DNA of 64,000 bases from NCBI GenBank assembly GCA_902555655.1, contig CACDSX010000003.1, forward strand, positions 1-64,000, written 5' to 3'. The translations under genes were made by a program, and so were the position numbers. Under the pieces are notes generated by a model that saw only the letters and a program-made list of their open reading frames with translations, did not search any database and had not been told where the DNA came from. Each line of letters begins with the position of its first letter. Within the stretch, counting starts at the first letter, position 1. Source of the DNA: an uncultured Pelagibacteraceae bacterium (GTDB lineage: Bacteria; Pseudomonadota; Alphaproteobacteria; Pelagibacterales; Pelagibacteraceae). Below are positions 55,182 through 64,000 of this stretch, piece after piece.

Positions 55182-55973
55182 TTATTCACCCATATTTATT
55201 AAAGTCCCCTTAATACGAGCTTTTAAAAAAGAAAAATAAAATAAACAAATTCCAAAAGTTAAATAAACAAGGTTTAAAAAGTAAGCTTGTTTTAAATTCT
55301 CATAATCAACTAAACCATTTAATAAAATATTTCTTGTTTCATCAAAAATATAAACTAATGGCAAACCTTTAGCTACCATTTGAAAGAAATTTGGCAAAAT
55401 TTCTATTGGATAATATATGCAACCTAAAGGAGCCAATAAAAAGAGAGATGACCAAGCAATATTTTCAAATGAAGGACCAAATCTTATAAGTCCAGCACTT
55501 ACAAACAAACCTAATGTTATTCCGAAAATGTATAAACTTAAGAATAATAAAAGCAAAGGAAAACCCAAATTTAAGATTGAAACACCAAACAAGGGTGCTG
55601 TTAAAATAATTGCTGGCACTAGCCCAATCAATGTCCTTATTAAAGCTGTAAAAATTAAAGCAACAATTATTTCTTTGAGTTTTAAGGGAGCTATAAATAA
55701 ATTTGTAAAATTTCTACTCCATATTTCCTCTAAAAATAACATATTAAAACTTATACTCGATCTAAAAAGAATATCGTAAAGGATTGCACATGTGAGAATA
55801 ACTCCAAGAGTATTATTATAATAATCACTATAAATTGAAAAAAACTTTGAAATAAAACCCCAAAGAATTATTTGTATTGTAGGCCAATAAATAAGGTCTA
55901 AAATTCTTGGTAACGAACTTTTAATCAGAAAAAAGTGCCTTAAAAAAAGGCCATACATTTTATTTAGGTTCAT
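55182..55973 (-). CDS. ABC-2 type transporter permease
   Basis: 263 residues, six membrane helices. The first 40 residues (LFLRHFFLIKSSLPRILDLIYWPTIQIILWGF) and FLEEIWSRNFTNLFIAPLK, LFVSAGLIRFGPSFE and ALPLVYIFDETRNILL-like parts fit the ABC2_membrane family of lipid, polymer or drug exporters. Its start overlaps the ATPase gene upstream by 14 bases, so they form one exporter; substrate unknown. Confidence 0.88.
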   Translation of the reverse strand: MNLNKMYGLFLRHFFLIKSSLPRILDLIYWPTIQIILWGFISKFFSIYSDYYNNTLGVILTCAILYDILFRSSISFNMLFLEEIWSRNFTNLFIAPLKLKEIIVALIFTALIRTLIGLVPAIILTAPLFGVSILNLGFPLLLLFLSLYIFGITLGLFVSAGLIRFGPSFENIAWSSLFLLAPLGCIYYPIEILPNFFQMVAKGLPLVYIFDETRNILLNGLVDYENLKQAYFLNLVYLTFGICLFYFSFLKARIKGTLINMGE

Positions 55974-56697
55974 GCTCTTCTCTTGTTAATTTTAAAAAAA
56001 CTTCTTCTAAGTTTTTTCTGCCATGTTTTTTAATCAATGCCTTAGGACTGTCTTGATCAATTATAGTTCCATTTTTCATCATTAGAACAGAAGAACACAA
56101 TCTTTCTACTTCAGTCATGTTGTGTGAAGCAAGCAAAATTGAAGATTTTTTTTCTTTTTGATAATTCTCTAAAAAACTTCTAACAAAATCCCCAGTTTCA
56201 GGATCTAAAGACGCAGTTGGTTCATCAAGCAGTAATACTGTTGGATCATTAATTATTGATTTAGCAAGACTCACCCTATTTTTTTGACCAGAAGAAAGCT
56301 CACCGGTAATTTTATAAATTATTTCCTCAAGTCTTAATTTATCAACAAGATATTCAATTTTCGAACTTAAATTCTTAACATCATAAAGTCTACCATATAC
56401 TTCTAGATTTTGTTTAACTGTTAGCTTTTTTGGTAACTCAATATATGGAGAGATAAAATTTAAAGTATTTAATAAATCAACTCTTTTAGTTTCTATTTCA
56501 TATCCGTTTATTAACACTTTTCCTTTTGTAGGCTTTAATAATCCTAAGATCATTCCTATAGTAGTAGTTTTTCCACAGCCATTTGGACCAAGAATTCCAA
56601 GTATTTCATTTTTGTAAATTTTAAAAGAAATATTTTTTACAGCCTCTTTTTTATTATAAAATTTAGACAACTCGATTACTTCAAGTGGAGTATTCAT
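55960..56697 (-). CDS. ABC transporter ATP-binding protein
   Basis: 245 residues. Walker A GPNGCGKTTT (about 37-46), signature LSSGQKNRVS, Walker B VLLLDEPTASLD and a switch His in LLASHNMTE. The short length and lack of a C-terminal domain suit ABC-2 exporters. Its start shares a base with tsaC upstream. Substrate unknown. Confidence 0.92.
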   Translation of the reverse strand: MNTPLEVIELSKFYNKKEAVKNISFKIYKNEILGILGPNGCGKTTTIGMILGLLKPTKGKVLINGYEIETKRVDLLNTLNFISPYIELPKKLTVKQNLEVYGRLYDVKNLSSKIEYLVDKLRLEEIIYKITGELSSGQKNRVSLAKSIINDPTVLLLDEPTASLDPETGDFVRSFLENYQKEKKSSILLASHNMTEVERLCSSVLMMKNGTIIDQDSPKALIKKHGRKNLEEVFLKLTREEHEPK

Positions 56698-57629
56698 TAA
56701 AATTTCGAAGCTCTTTTTAATCTATCATTTATAGTTTTACCCAAACCTTTGTTTGGAATTTTACTAACAGCAATAGATTTATATTTTTTTTTTTTAATTT
56801 TTCTCAAAGTACTATATAAATTTTTTGCAGCTTCTTTAAGATCACCATTTTTAGATAAAAAATAAAAATTTGGTTTGTTTTGTTTAATTTTTTTAATTGA
56901 TAAATAAGCTTCTTTTTTATTAGTGTTTTTTACATTTAGCCTAATCGGTATTCCAGGTGAATAATGAATCTTTAATTGACCAGGAGAAGAAACTTTTGAA
57001 GAATTATTGCTTATAATAATTTTTTTTTTTAAAATTTTTTGAATAGCTGAAATTTCAAGTCCTCCTAATCTTAATATTTTTGGTTTATTTCTAATATCTA
57101 TTATAGTTGACTCAATACCTATTGATGACTTTCCACCATCAAGTACATATTTTACTTTTTTTCCAAAATCATCTTTTACATCATTAGAACTTACAGCACT
57201 TACTTTTGAAGATGGGTTAGCGCTTGGAGCTGCTAAAGGAAAATCAAGTTTTTTTAATAAATTTCTAGTAACAGAATGTTTTGGAAATCTTACAGCTAAT
57301 GTATTTTTCTTGTTAGTTACAATTTTAGAGATTTTTGAATTTTTTTTTAAATCCAGAATAAATGTGATAGGTCCTGGACAAAATACTCTATAGAGTTTAA
57401 GAAAATCGTTATTGAAGTTACAGTCCTTTTTTAAAATTTGATTGTTTAAATAGTGGACTATAAGAGGATTGTTCTTAGGTCTTTTTTTAATTTTGTATAT
57501 TTTTTTACAAGCTTCATCGGAGTAAGCATTTCCTGCAAGACCATAAACAGTTTCAGTAGGTATGGCCACACACTCGCTTTTTTTTAGGAGTTTTTGAGCT
57601 TTTTTAATATTTGCAAGATTAATTTTCAT
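56697..57629 (-). CDS. tsaC: threonylcarbamoyl-AMP synthase (Sua5/YciO/YrdC family)
   Basis: 310 residues. VAIPTETVYGLAGNAY, IKKRPKNNPLIVHY, FCPGPITFIL and APSANPSSKVSAVS are the YrdC domain; the C-terminal third, with SSPGQLKIHYSPGIP, is the Sua5 domain. It makes threonylcarbamoyl-AMP from threonine, bicarbonate and ATP for t6A37 in tRNA. Confidence 0.94.
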   Translation of the reverse strand: MKINLANIKKAQKLLKKSECVAIPTETVYGLAGNAYSDEACKKIYKIKKRPKNNPLIVHYLNNQILKKDCNFNNDFLKLYRVFCPGPITFILDLKKNSKISKIVTNKKNTLAVRFPKHSVTRNLLKKLDFPLAAPSANPSSKVSAVSSNDVKDDFGKKVKYVLDGGKSSIGIESTIIDIRNKPKILRLGGLEISAIQKILKKKIIISNNSSKVSSPGQLKIHYSPGIPIRLNVKNTNKKEAYLSIKKIKQNKPNFYFLSKNGDLKEAAKNLYSTLRKIKKKKYKSIAVSKIPNKGLGKTINDRLKRASKF

Positions 57630-57649
57630 GTATTATCTGAGAGTATTAT

Positions 57650-57904
57650 ATGAAAGATAAAAATTTACCAAATGATTATAATTCTTTATCTCTTGAAGAA
57701 TTAACCAAAGAGGCCAATAAGATGATTGAAGATTTAGAAAATCAAAAAAATTTAGAAAATTCTATAGAAAACTATCAAGGTTTAATAAAACTTAATAACA
57801 TCATTGAAAAAAAATTTCAAAAAGATGTTAAGAATATTAACGAAAAAACAAAAGAATATATCTTAAAAATTACCTCTAAAAGAAATGCAAAAAAAACTAA
57901 ATAA
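57650..57904 (+). CDS. xseB: exodeoxyribonuclease VII small subunit
   Basis: 84 residues, two helices: YNSLSLEELTKEANKMIEDLEN and the matching second helix with NIIEKKFQKDVKNI. The family's short acidic N-terminal helix followed by a coiled-coil hairpin fits. It lies just before ispA and dxs and overlaps ispA by 20 bases, the classical xseB-ispA-dxs order. xseA is not in the window. Confidence 0.8.
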   Translation: MKDKNLPNDYNSLSLEELTKEANKMIEDLENQKNLENSIENYQGLIKLNNIIEKKFQKDVKNINEKTKEYILKITSKRNAKKTK

Positions 57905-58757
57905 GATTGCCAAAGATACAAGTTTTTTTTTAAAAAGATTTATTAAAAAACAGAAAAAATCTGAATTAATTATACCGATGAAATATGGTTTATTCCCAGG
58001 AGGAAAAAAAATTAGATCAAAAATATTGATTGATATTGGGTCAATATTTAAAATTAATTATAAATCATTAATTATTTTAGGTGCAGCAGTTGAATGTATA
58101 CATGCTTATTCATTAATACATGATGATTTACCTTGTATGGATAATGACACAATTAGGAGAGGGAAGCCATCAACTCATATTAAATTTGGAGAGTCTACAG
58201 CGGTACTGGCTGGTAATTCACTCTTAACCATGGCTTTTGAAATTTTAAGTCATAAGGATTTAAATCTTTCTGAAAAAACAAAGATTAATCTGATTAACAA
58301 GATTTCTGAAAGCTCAGGACATCTTGGTATAGCTGGAGGACAATATTTAGACTTAAGCTTTGAACATAAAAAAATTTCCAAAAAAAGAATTGTTGAAATG
58401 GAAATTAAAAAAACAGGAAAACTTTTTAGTTTTTGTTGTGTAGCACCATTAATTATTAAAAAAAGATCTAAACAAGAAATTAATAAATTTGAAAATATTG
58501 GTGCAGATATTGGATTACTATTCCAAGTAGCAGATGATTTGATTGATAATAAAGGAAGTTTATTAGTTGCAGGAAAGAAAACTGGAAAAGACAAAATTAA
58601 AGGAAAAGCAACTCTAATTAGTTTACTAGGATACGAAAATACTATTAAGTATGGTAATAAGTTAATTTTAAAGATAAAAAATAAGATTAAAAAATATGGG
58701 TCAGGATCAAAAAACTTGTCTGAAACATTAGAATATATTTTAAATAGAAAGAAATGA
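57885..58757 (+). CDS. ispA: geranyl/farnesyl diphosphate synthase
   Basis: 290 residues. [25 protein letters not shown] (first Asp-rich motif), GQYLDLSFE and [11 protein letters not shown] (second Asp-rich motif) are the short-chain polyprenyl synthase set. An Ala-Tyr pair upstream of the first motif suggests a short product. It condenses IPP and DMAPP to GPP and FPP for undecaprenyl and ubiquinone synthesis. Overlaps dxs by 4 bases. Confidence 0.92.
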   Translation: MQKKLNKIAKDTSFFLKRFIKKQKKSELIIPMKYGLFPGGKKIRSKILIDIGSIFKINYKSLIILGAAVECIHAYSLIHDDLPCMDNDTIRRGKPSTHIKFGESTAVLAGNSLLTMAFEILSHKDLNLSEKTKINLINKISESSGHLGIAGGQYLDLSFEHKKISKKRIVEMEIKKTGKLFSFCCVAPLIIKKRSKQEINKFENIGADIGLLFQVADDLIDNKGSLLVAGKKTGKDKIKGKATLISLLGYENTIKYGNKLILKIKNKIKKYGSGSKNLSETLEYILNRKK

Positions 58758-60667
58758 TAAAAACATACGAATATCTGGATAAAATTAATTTTCCATCAGA
58801 TTTAAAAAAAATATCAGAATCAAAACTTCAAAAGGTAGCTGATGAATTAAGAGAAGAAATGATCGATGCAGTATCAGTAACTGGTGGTCATTTAGGTGCA
58901 AGTCTTGGTGTAGTTGAGCTTACTGTTGCCCTTCATTATATATTTAATACACCTAATGATAAATTAATTTGGGATGTGGGCCATCAATGTTATCCTCATA
59001 AAATTTTAACAGGAAGAAAGGATAAAATTAGAACTCTTAGACAAGGTGGAGGTCTTTCGGGTTTTACAAAAAGACAAGAAAGTGAATATGATCCTTTTGG
59101 TGCTGCACATAGTTCAACTTCAATTTCTTCAGCTTTAGGAATAGCTGAAGCTAATAAGCTTTCAAATAAATCAGATAATGTAATAGCGGTTATAGGAGAT
59201 GGAGCTATCAGTGCGGGCATGGCTTATGAAGCAATGAACAACGCAGGTGCTTCCAAAACTAAAATGATTGTAATTTTAAATGATAACGATATGTCAATTG
59301 CCAGACCTGTAGGTGCAATGGGGACATACTTAGCTAAAATTTTTTCAGGTAAAATTTATTTTAGTCTAAGAGAAACTATTAAACTAATTACATCTGCATT
59401 TTCAAAAAGATTTAGTGCAAAAGCTGGTAAAGCTGAAGATTTACTTAGGTCTGCTGTAACAGGTGGAACTTTGTTCAGTTCCCTGGGTTTTTACTATATT
59501 GGGCCTATAGATGGGCATGATTTAAGTTCTTTATTGCCAATTTTAAGAAATGCAAGAGACTCAAAACATGAGGGTCCAATTTTAATTCACATCAAAACGA
59601 AAAAAGGTAAGGGTTATTCATTTGCTGAAAAAGCTAAAGATAATTATCATGGAGTTACGAAATTTAATGTTGAGACTGGAGAGCAGTCTAAAAGCTTAAG
59701 TAAACTTCCATCATATACCAAAGTATTTGCTAATACTTTGGTTCAACATGCTAAAAAAGACAGTAAAATTGTTGCTATCACTGCAGCGATGCCAGATGGT
59801 ACTGGCCTTGATATTTTCCGTAAAGAATTTCCAAATAGAACTTTTGATGTTGGAATTGCTGAGCAACATGCTGTTACATTTGCAGCTGGTCTAGCTACCG
59901 AAAACTTTAAACCTTACGCAGCAATTTATTCAACATTTTTACAAAGAGCTTATGACCAAGTAGTTCATGATGTAGCGATTCAAAGTTTACCTGTAAGATT
60001 TGCAATCGATAGAGCTGGATTAGTTGGTGCTGATGGACCAACACATGCAGGAAGTTTTGATACAACATATTTGTCAACATTACCAAACTTTGTTGTAATG
60101 GCTGCTAGTGACGAAGCCGAACTAGTTAGAATGATTAATACTTCAACAGAAATAAATGATCAACCTTGCGCATTTAGATACCCAAGAGGCTCCGGACTGG
60201 GATCAGTTTTGCCAAATATAAATGAAAAGATTGAAATTGGTAAATCTAAAATAATCCAAGAGGGAAATAAATTGGCTATTTTAAATTTTGGGGCAAGGCT
60301 TAACGAAACATTAAAGGCAGCTGAAAACTTAAAAAAAAAAGGAATTAACATAACAATTGTAGATGCAAGATTTGCGAAGCCCTTAGATGAAAATTTAATT
60401 TGGCAATTAGCTACTACTCATGAAGCAATTATGACTATTGAGGAGGGTTCTATAGGAGGTTTTGGTTCGCATGTAGTAAATTTTTTATCCAAAAAAGGGT
60501 TGATGGATAATAATTTAAAGTTTAGATCTATGATACTTCCAGATTTTTTTATAGATCAAGACACTCCAGACAATATGTATAAAATTGCAAATTTAGATTC
60601 AGGCTCTATTGAAGAAAAAGTATTAGATGTTTTAAATTCAAATATTATTTTGCAAAAACAAAAATAG
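58754..60667 (+). CDS. dxs: 1-deoxy-D-xylulose-5-phosphate synthase
   Basis: 637 residues. [50 protein letters not shown] (thiamine diphosphate site), [16 protein letters not shown] and the pyrimidine-domain [18 protein letters not shown] are intact. It makes DXP from pyruvate and glyceraldehyde 3-phosphate, the first step of the MEP isoprenoid route. It ends 5 bases from the stop of aroC. Confidence 0.98.
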   Translation: MIKTYEYLDKINFPSDLKKISESKLQKVADELREEMIDAVSVTGGHLGASLGVVELTVALHYIFNTPNDKLIWDVGHQCYPHKILTGRKDKIRTLRQGGGLSGFTKRQESEYDPFGAAHSSTSISSALGIAEANKLSNKSDNVIAVIGDGAISAGMAYEAMNNAGASKTKMIVILNDNDMSIARPVGAMGTYLAKIFSGKIYFSLRETIKLITSAFSKRFSAKAGKAEDLLRSAVTGGTLFSSLGFYYIGPIDGHDLSSLLPILRNARDSKHEGPILIHIKTKKGKGYSFAEKAKDNYHGVTKFNVETGEQSKSLSKLPSYTKVFANTLVQHAKKDSKIVAITAAMPDGTGLDIFRKEFPNRTFDVGIAEQHAVTFAAGLATENFKPYAAIYSTFLQRAYDQVVHDVAIQSLPVRFAIDRAGLVGADGPTHAGSFDTTYLSTLPNFVVMAASDEAELVRMINTSTEINDQPCAFRYPRGSGLGSVLPNINEKIEIGKSKIIQEGNKLAILNFGARLNETLKAAENLKKKGINITIVDARFAKPLDENLIWQLATTHEAIMTIEEGSIGGFGSHVVNFLSKKGLMDNNLKFRSMILPDFFIDQDTPDNMYKIANLDSGSIEEKVLDVLNSNIILQKQK

Positions 60668-60672
60668 TTTAT

Positions 60673-61755
60673 TTAACCACACTGTGCTTTATTCATTAGG
60701 TAATGATCTAATAAAACACATGAAAGCATAGCTTCACCTACTGGAACTGCTCTAATACCTACACAAGGATCATGTCTACCAGTTACAGATATTGAGGTAT
60801 TTTTTCCAAATTTATTTATTGTTTTTCTGCTTTTTAAAATTGAAGATGTTGGTTTTACAGCAAAAGAAATAATTATTTCTTGCCCAGAAGAGATACCGCC
60901 AAGTATTCCACCTGCGTTGTTTGAACTAAATTTCGCTTTTTTATTTTTTTGTGAAATTTCATCTGAATTTTCTTCACCAGATAATTGAGCAGAATTCATA
61001 CCTGATCCGATATTTACTCCTTTAACTGCGTTTATACTCATCATTGCAGAAGCAATATCAGAGTCTAATTTTGAATAAATAGGCGCACCTAAACCTGCAG
61101 GAACTCCATTTGCTCTTACTTCAATTACTGCTCCACAGGAAGATCCTGATTTCCTAATACTTAATAAATATTTTTCCCATATTTTTAACATTGTTTTATC
61201 TGGGCAAAAAAACGGATTTTTATAAATTATCTTATCATTCCATTTAGTAGTATCACATCCAAGAATACCAAGCTGAGTAACTGCAGCAGAAATCTTAAAT
61301 TTTTTACCTAATTTTTTTTCTAAAACTTTTTTTGCGACAGCACCCGCAGCGACTCTTGCAGCTGTCTCTCTTGCGGAAGATCGCCCTCCACCTCTATAAT
61401 CTCTAATTCCATATTTTTTAAAATAAGTAAAGTCAGCATGTCCAGGTCTAAATTTATCTTTAATATTTTTGTAATCCTTTGACCTCATATCCTCATTGTA
61501 AATTATTAATGATATTGGTGTACCAGTCGTCTTACCTTCAAATACCCCAGATAAAATCTGAACCTTATCACTCTCTTTTCTTTGGGTTGTGAATTTCGAT
61601 TGACCTGGTTTTCTTTTATCTAATTCTTTTTGAATATCTTGTTCTTTTAGCTCAATTAATGGGGGACAACCATCAATTATACAACCAATAGCTGGCCCAT
61701 GAGACTCTCCCCATGTAGTGAAACGAAAAAACTTTCCAAAAGTATTAAATGACAT
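60673..61755 (-). CDS. aroC: chorismate synthase
   Basis: 360 residues from the ATG at 61755; an upstream frame extension of 14 codons lacks family similarity. [28 protein letters not shown] is the signature start, [38 protein letters not shown] the FMN/EPSP site, and [17 protein letters not shown] the C-terminal signature. It closes the shikimate path with reduced FMN. pdxH diverges 33 bases away, matching a shared promoter region. Confidence 0.96.
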   Translation of the reverse strand: MSFNTFGKFFRFTTWGESHGPAIGCIIDGCPPLIELKEQDIQKELDKRKPGQSKFTTQRKESDKVQILSGVFEGKTTGTPISLIIYNEDMRSKDYKNIKDKFRPGHADFTYFKKYGIRDYRGGGRSSARETAARVAAGAVAKKVLEKKLGKKFKISAAVTQLGILGCDTTKWNDKIIYKNPFFCPDKTMLKIWEKYLLSIRKSGSSCGAVIEVRANGVPAGLGAPIYSKLDSDIASAMMSINAVKGVNIGSGMNSAQLSGEENSDEISQKNKKAKFSSNNAGGILGGISSGQEIIISFAVKPTSSILKSRKTINKFGKNTSISVTGRHDPCVGIRAVPVGEAMLSCVLLDHYLMNKAQCG

Positions 61756-61788
61756 TATCTTTATTGTATAGATTATTTTGTTTAAATT

Positions 61789-62415
61789 ATGAATCAAAAA
61801 AACTCATTAGGGCTGAATAAATGCTTTTTAGATCTTGATGATCCATTTAAATTATTTGAAAAATGGTTTGATGAGGCTAAAAAGAAAGAGATTAATGATC
61901 CCAACGCTTTAGCCTTAGGAACAGCTAGCAAGACTGGCGTCCCATCTGTAAGAATGGTTCTTCTAAAAGGTTTTGATAAAAATGGATTTGTTTTTTATAC
62001 GAATTTGAATAGCCAAAAAGGAAATGAATTAAAAGATAATCCAAATGCAACAATGTGTTTTCATTGGAAAAGTTTATTAAGGCAGATAAGAATTGTTGGC
62101 ACTTTAAAGTTAGTAGACGATAAAACAGCAGACGACTATTATAATACTAGAGCCTACGAAAGTAGAATAGGAGCATGGGCATCTAAACAAAGTAGTATTT
62201 TGAAAAGTAGAGATGAGCTTGTTAATTCTTTGGAAAGTTTTAAAAAGAAATACAATAACAAAGACAAAGTTCCAAGGCCTATCCACTGGTCTGGTTGGAA
62301 TTTAAAACCATCAAGTATTGAATTTTGGTTAGATGGAGATGACAGAATACATGAAAGACTAAAATATTCTTTGGATGAAAATGATAATTGGATTAAAAAT
62401 CTTTTAAGTCCTTAA
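61789..62415 (+). CDS. pdxH: pyridoxamine 5'-phosphate oxidase
   Basis: 208 residues. [36 protein letters not shown] covers the FMN-binding start (described here in two parts), [16 protein letters not shown] and [11 protein letters not shown] follow, and [19 protein letters not shown] plus [10 protein letters not shown] are the C-terminal signature. It oxidises PNP and PMP to PLP with oxygen. A shared TTAA joins its stop to that of the convergent polyprenyl synthase. Confidence 0.96.
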   Translation: MNQKNSLGLNKCFLDLDDPFKLFEKWFDEAKKKEINDPNALALGTASKTGVPSVRMVLLKGFDKNGFVFYTNLNSQKGNELKDNPNATMCFHWKSLLRQIRIVGTLKLVDDKTADDYYNTRAYESRIGAWASKQSSILKSRDELVNSLESFKKKYNNKDKVPRPIHWSGWNLKPSSIEFWLDGDDRIHERLKYSLDENDNWIKNLLSP

Positions 62416-63425
62416 AAATTTCTTGATAAACTAAATGAGGTTAAATTTTCAAGAATATTTTTTTCCTCACAATCACTAAAAACAGATAATGAGTTTGAAG
62501 CTAAATTAATATAGTGTTGAGCTTTTTGATAACAAGCTTTGATTATGTTATATTTTTTAATTAAAATTAAAGTATAATCTAAATCTTTTTCATCTCTATC
62601 ATTTTTTAAAAAAGCATCTTTAAGTTTTTCTTTTTCTTGATTATTTGCATTTTGAAATAATAAAATAATGGGAAGTGTAACCTTACCTTCATAAAAGTCT
62701 TTACCAATTTTTTTTCCAAATAATTTTAAATCAGAATTATAATCTAGTGTATCGTCAGCAATTTGAAAAGTTAAGCCAAGATTTCTACCGTAAAACTCTA
62801 AAGCCTCTTTTTCTTTCATTTTCATATCTGATAAAATTGCTCCAACTTTTGTGGCAGCTGCAAATAATTCAGCAGTCTTAGAGGATATAATTTTAAGATA
62901 TGTTTCCTCCAACATGTCAACTTCACCTTGATGCTGAAGTTGTAATACTTCTCCTTGAGCTATTTTTGAGGATGTTGATGATAGTAACTTTAGTACTTCC
63001 AAATTTCCATCTTCAACCATCATTTCAAAACATCTGCTTAGTAAATAATCTCCAACCAACACAGATGAGTGATTATCCCAAATTTTGTTTATTGTTTTTT
63101 TTCCTCTTCTTATAGACCCATTATCTATAACATCATCGTGCATTAGAGTTGCAGAATGAATTAATTCAACACAGGCTGCTAAATTAATATCTCTGGTGCC
63201 TTTTGAATAACCACACATTTTTGCAGAACCTAAAGTTAGCAAAGCTCTTAATCTTTTACCACCGGTATCAAGATGATATTCAGTCATCTTTTGAACCAAA
63301 TCAACGTCACTTGATAATTTTAGTTTAATTTTTTCTTCAACTAATAACAATTTATTCTCAACTGAGTTTTTTAGTTGAAAATAAGAATTATTAATTTGGT
63401 TTTTGAGCTGTACTACAGTTCCCAT
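62412..63425 (-). CDS. ispB: long-chain polyprenyl diphosphate synthase
   Basis: 337 residues from the ATG at 63425 (a TTG four codons earlier is less likely because it lies at the predicted transcript start). GGKRLRALLTLGSAKMCGY, ATLMHDDVIDNGSIRRGK and LTFQIADDTLDYNSD are the two Asp-rich motifs; small residues upstream of the first suit a long product. It probably makes the octaprenyl or decaprenyl tail of ubiquinone. Confidence 0.93.
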   Translation of the reverse strand: MGTVVQLKNQINNSYFQLKNSVENKLLLVEEKIKLKLSSDVDLVQKMTEYHLDTGGKRLRALLTLGSAKMCGYSKGTRDINLAACVELIHSATLMHDDVIDNGSIRRGKKTINKIWDNHSSVLVGDYLLSRCFEMMVEDGNLEVLKLLSSTSSKIAQGEVLQLQHQGEVDMLEETYLKIISSKTAELFAAATKVGAILSDMKMKEKEALEFYGRNLGLTFQIADDTLDYNSDLKLFGKKIGKDFYEGKVTLPIILLFQNANNQEKEKLKDAFLKNDRDEKDLDYTLILIKKYNIIKACYQKAQHYINLASNSLSVFSDCEEKNILENLTSFSLSRNF

Positions 63426-63443
63426 ATATGTGAACAAACTAGT

Positions 63444-63472
63444 ATAATAAGTTTATATTTATTACTTATCAA
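63444..63472 (-). promoter_or_regulatory. candidate sigma-70 promoter of ispB
   Basis: Read on the minus strand: TTGATA (63472-63467), 17 bases, TATTAT (63449-63444), giving a start near 63437 and a leader of about 12 bases to the ATG at 63425. Confidence 0.5.
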
Positions 63473-63500
63473 TTGACGCACCTAAATCTTCAATTATAAG
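63473..63500 (+). promoter_or_regulatory. candidate sigma-70 promoter of the S49 peptidase gene
   Basis: TTGACG (63473-63478), 16 bases, TATAAG (63495-63500). Its -35 touches the -35 of the ispB promoter on the other strand, a head-to-head pair. About 35 bases would separate the start site from the ATG at 63541. Confidence 0.5.
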
Positions 63501-63540
63501 GTGTCTTTATATTCAATTAAAAGTTCTATAAAGATTAAAA

Positions 63541-64000
63541 ATGTTCTCTTTTTTTAAAAAGAAAAAAATTATTCCACATATAAAATTAAGTGGGGTTATT
63601 GGAAACGTTGGAAAGTTTAAACAAGGAATAGATTTTTCAGGTCAAGAAGAGATCATCGCTAAAGCTTTTGCATTAAAAAAAGCACCATGTGTTGCAATTA
63701 CCATAAATTCTCCAGGTGGATCTCCGGTTCAATCTCATTTAATTTATAGCTTTATTAGACAACAGGCAAAAAAAAATAAAAAAAAGGTTATTGTTTTTGC
63801 TGAAGATGTTGCTGCATCAGGTGGATATTTAATTGCATGCTCCGGTGATGAAATTTATGCTAATTCCAGTTCAATCATTGGTTCTATTGGTGTTATATAT
63901 TCTTCTTTTGGCTTTACTGAATTAATAAAAAAGATTGGAGTTGAAAGAAGGGTTCATACAGCTGGTAAAAACAAAAGTACTTTAGATCCATTCCTTGATG
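63541..64000 (+). CDS. S49 family serine peptidase (SppA/SohB type), 3' end cut by window
   Basis: About 153 residues are visible. KLSGVIGN is the start of the crotonase-like fold, ITINSPGGSPVQSHLIY the oxyanion loop region, and FAEDVAASGGYLIAC holds the nucleophile Ser of the SppA family (A-x-S-G-G-Y). SSIIGSIGVIYSSFGFTELIKKIG is the conserved continuation. The lysine partner lies beyond the visible end or in the missing part. It may degrade signal peptides or membrane proteins. No clear signal helix precedes the domain. Confidence 0.88.
   Translation, partial: MFSFFKKKKIIPHIKLSGVIGNVGKFKQGIDFSGQEEIIAKAFALKKAPCVAITINSPGGSPVQSHLIYSFIRQQAKKNKKKVIVFAEDVAASGGYLIACSGDEIYANSSSIIGSIGVIYSSFGFTELIKKIGVERRVHTAGKNKSTLDPFLD

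Noticed and set aside
61756-61797. Longer AroC start at 61797
   Set aside because: The added 14 residues have no family similarity and reach into the divergent gap with pdxH; the ATG at 61755 starts the well-known chorismate synthase N-terminus.
63473-63502. Hairpin GCACCT...AGGTG before the S49 gene as a terminator
   Set aside because: Only five or six pairs with a long loop and no T run directly after; the same bases fit a promoter better.

Overview
The window has the marks of a SAR11 (Pelagibacterales) alphaproteobacterial genome. It is extremely AT-rich and almost free of non-coding DNA: no gap between genes exceeds about 120 bases. Housekeeping blocks are in alphaproteobacterial order, and a 5S rRNA gene sits at the edge of a large surface-polysaccharide island without 16S or 23S beside it. 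That last arrangement is the published signature of hypervariable region 2 (HVR2) of Pelagibacter, which lies between the 23S and 5S genes. The 23S gene is not in the window, so the HVR2 assignment is an inference from layout and content.

Region 1 (about 1-23,580) is the island. It holds a cut polysaccharide deacetylase, a 2OG-Fe(II) oxygenase, a methyltransferase, a nucleotidyltransferase plus 4,6-dehydratase pair, several glycosyltransferases including a GT2-WecG/TagA fusion, and a carbamoyltransferase. It also holds GDP-mannose 4,6-dehydratase and GDP-fucose synthase, a WecA-like initiating transferase, two Wzy/WaaL-type membrane proteins, a Wzx-like flippase and a WavE-family protein. A plus-strand block (17,730-22,362) combines a half-length GDPD-like protein, a HAD-nucleotidyltransferase fusion, a GDP-mannose 3,5-epimerase-like enzyme, an unrecognised protein and a further epimerase. 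Together these would make activated sugars, initiate and assemble a polymer on undecaprenyl phosphate, flip it, polymerise it and ligate it (Wzx/Wzy route). The island is built of alternating-strand cassettes.

Region 2 (23,582-30,319) begins with 5S rRNA. Close behind it come a sugar epimerase, rpmJ, a tiny cytochrome oxidase subunit IV-like gene and the proton-translocating transhydrogenase pntAA-pntAB-pntB. On the minus strand follow rpmE, trcR, rpsU, initiator tRNA-fMet and a GT39-like membrane protein.

Region 3 (30,355-37,394, minus strand) carries central carbon genes tkt-gap-pgk-fba followed by thiE, efp and an inositol-monophosphatase family gene. Region 4 (37,450-53,171, plus strand) is a long run: coiled-coil gene, zapA, 5-FTHF cyclo-ligase, ymdB-like, yebC, a RuvC-like nuclease, tolQ-tolR-tolA-tolB-pal-cpoB, tilS, ftsH, folP, glmM, thiD, purA. 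Region 5 (53,168-64,000) holds rpoH, rluD, tRNA-Arg(TCG), an ABC-2 exporter, tsaC, xseB-ispA-dxs, aroC, pdxH, a second polyprenyl synthase and the start of an S49 peptidase.

No insertion sequence, prophage, CRISPR array or integrase was seen. The most interesting observations are the island wedged against 5S with a promoter placed exactly for 5S, the stable RNAs embedded in protein operons, an apparent ATT start codon for rpsU, a phage-type RuvC where ruvCAB-ybgC would be expected, a GAPDH with an unusual cofactor loop, and the 17.7-22.4 kb block, which is the best candidate for an uncharacterised sugar pathway.
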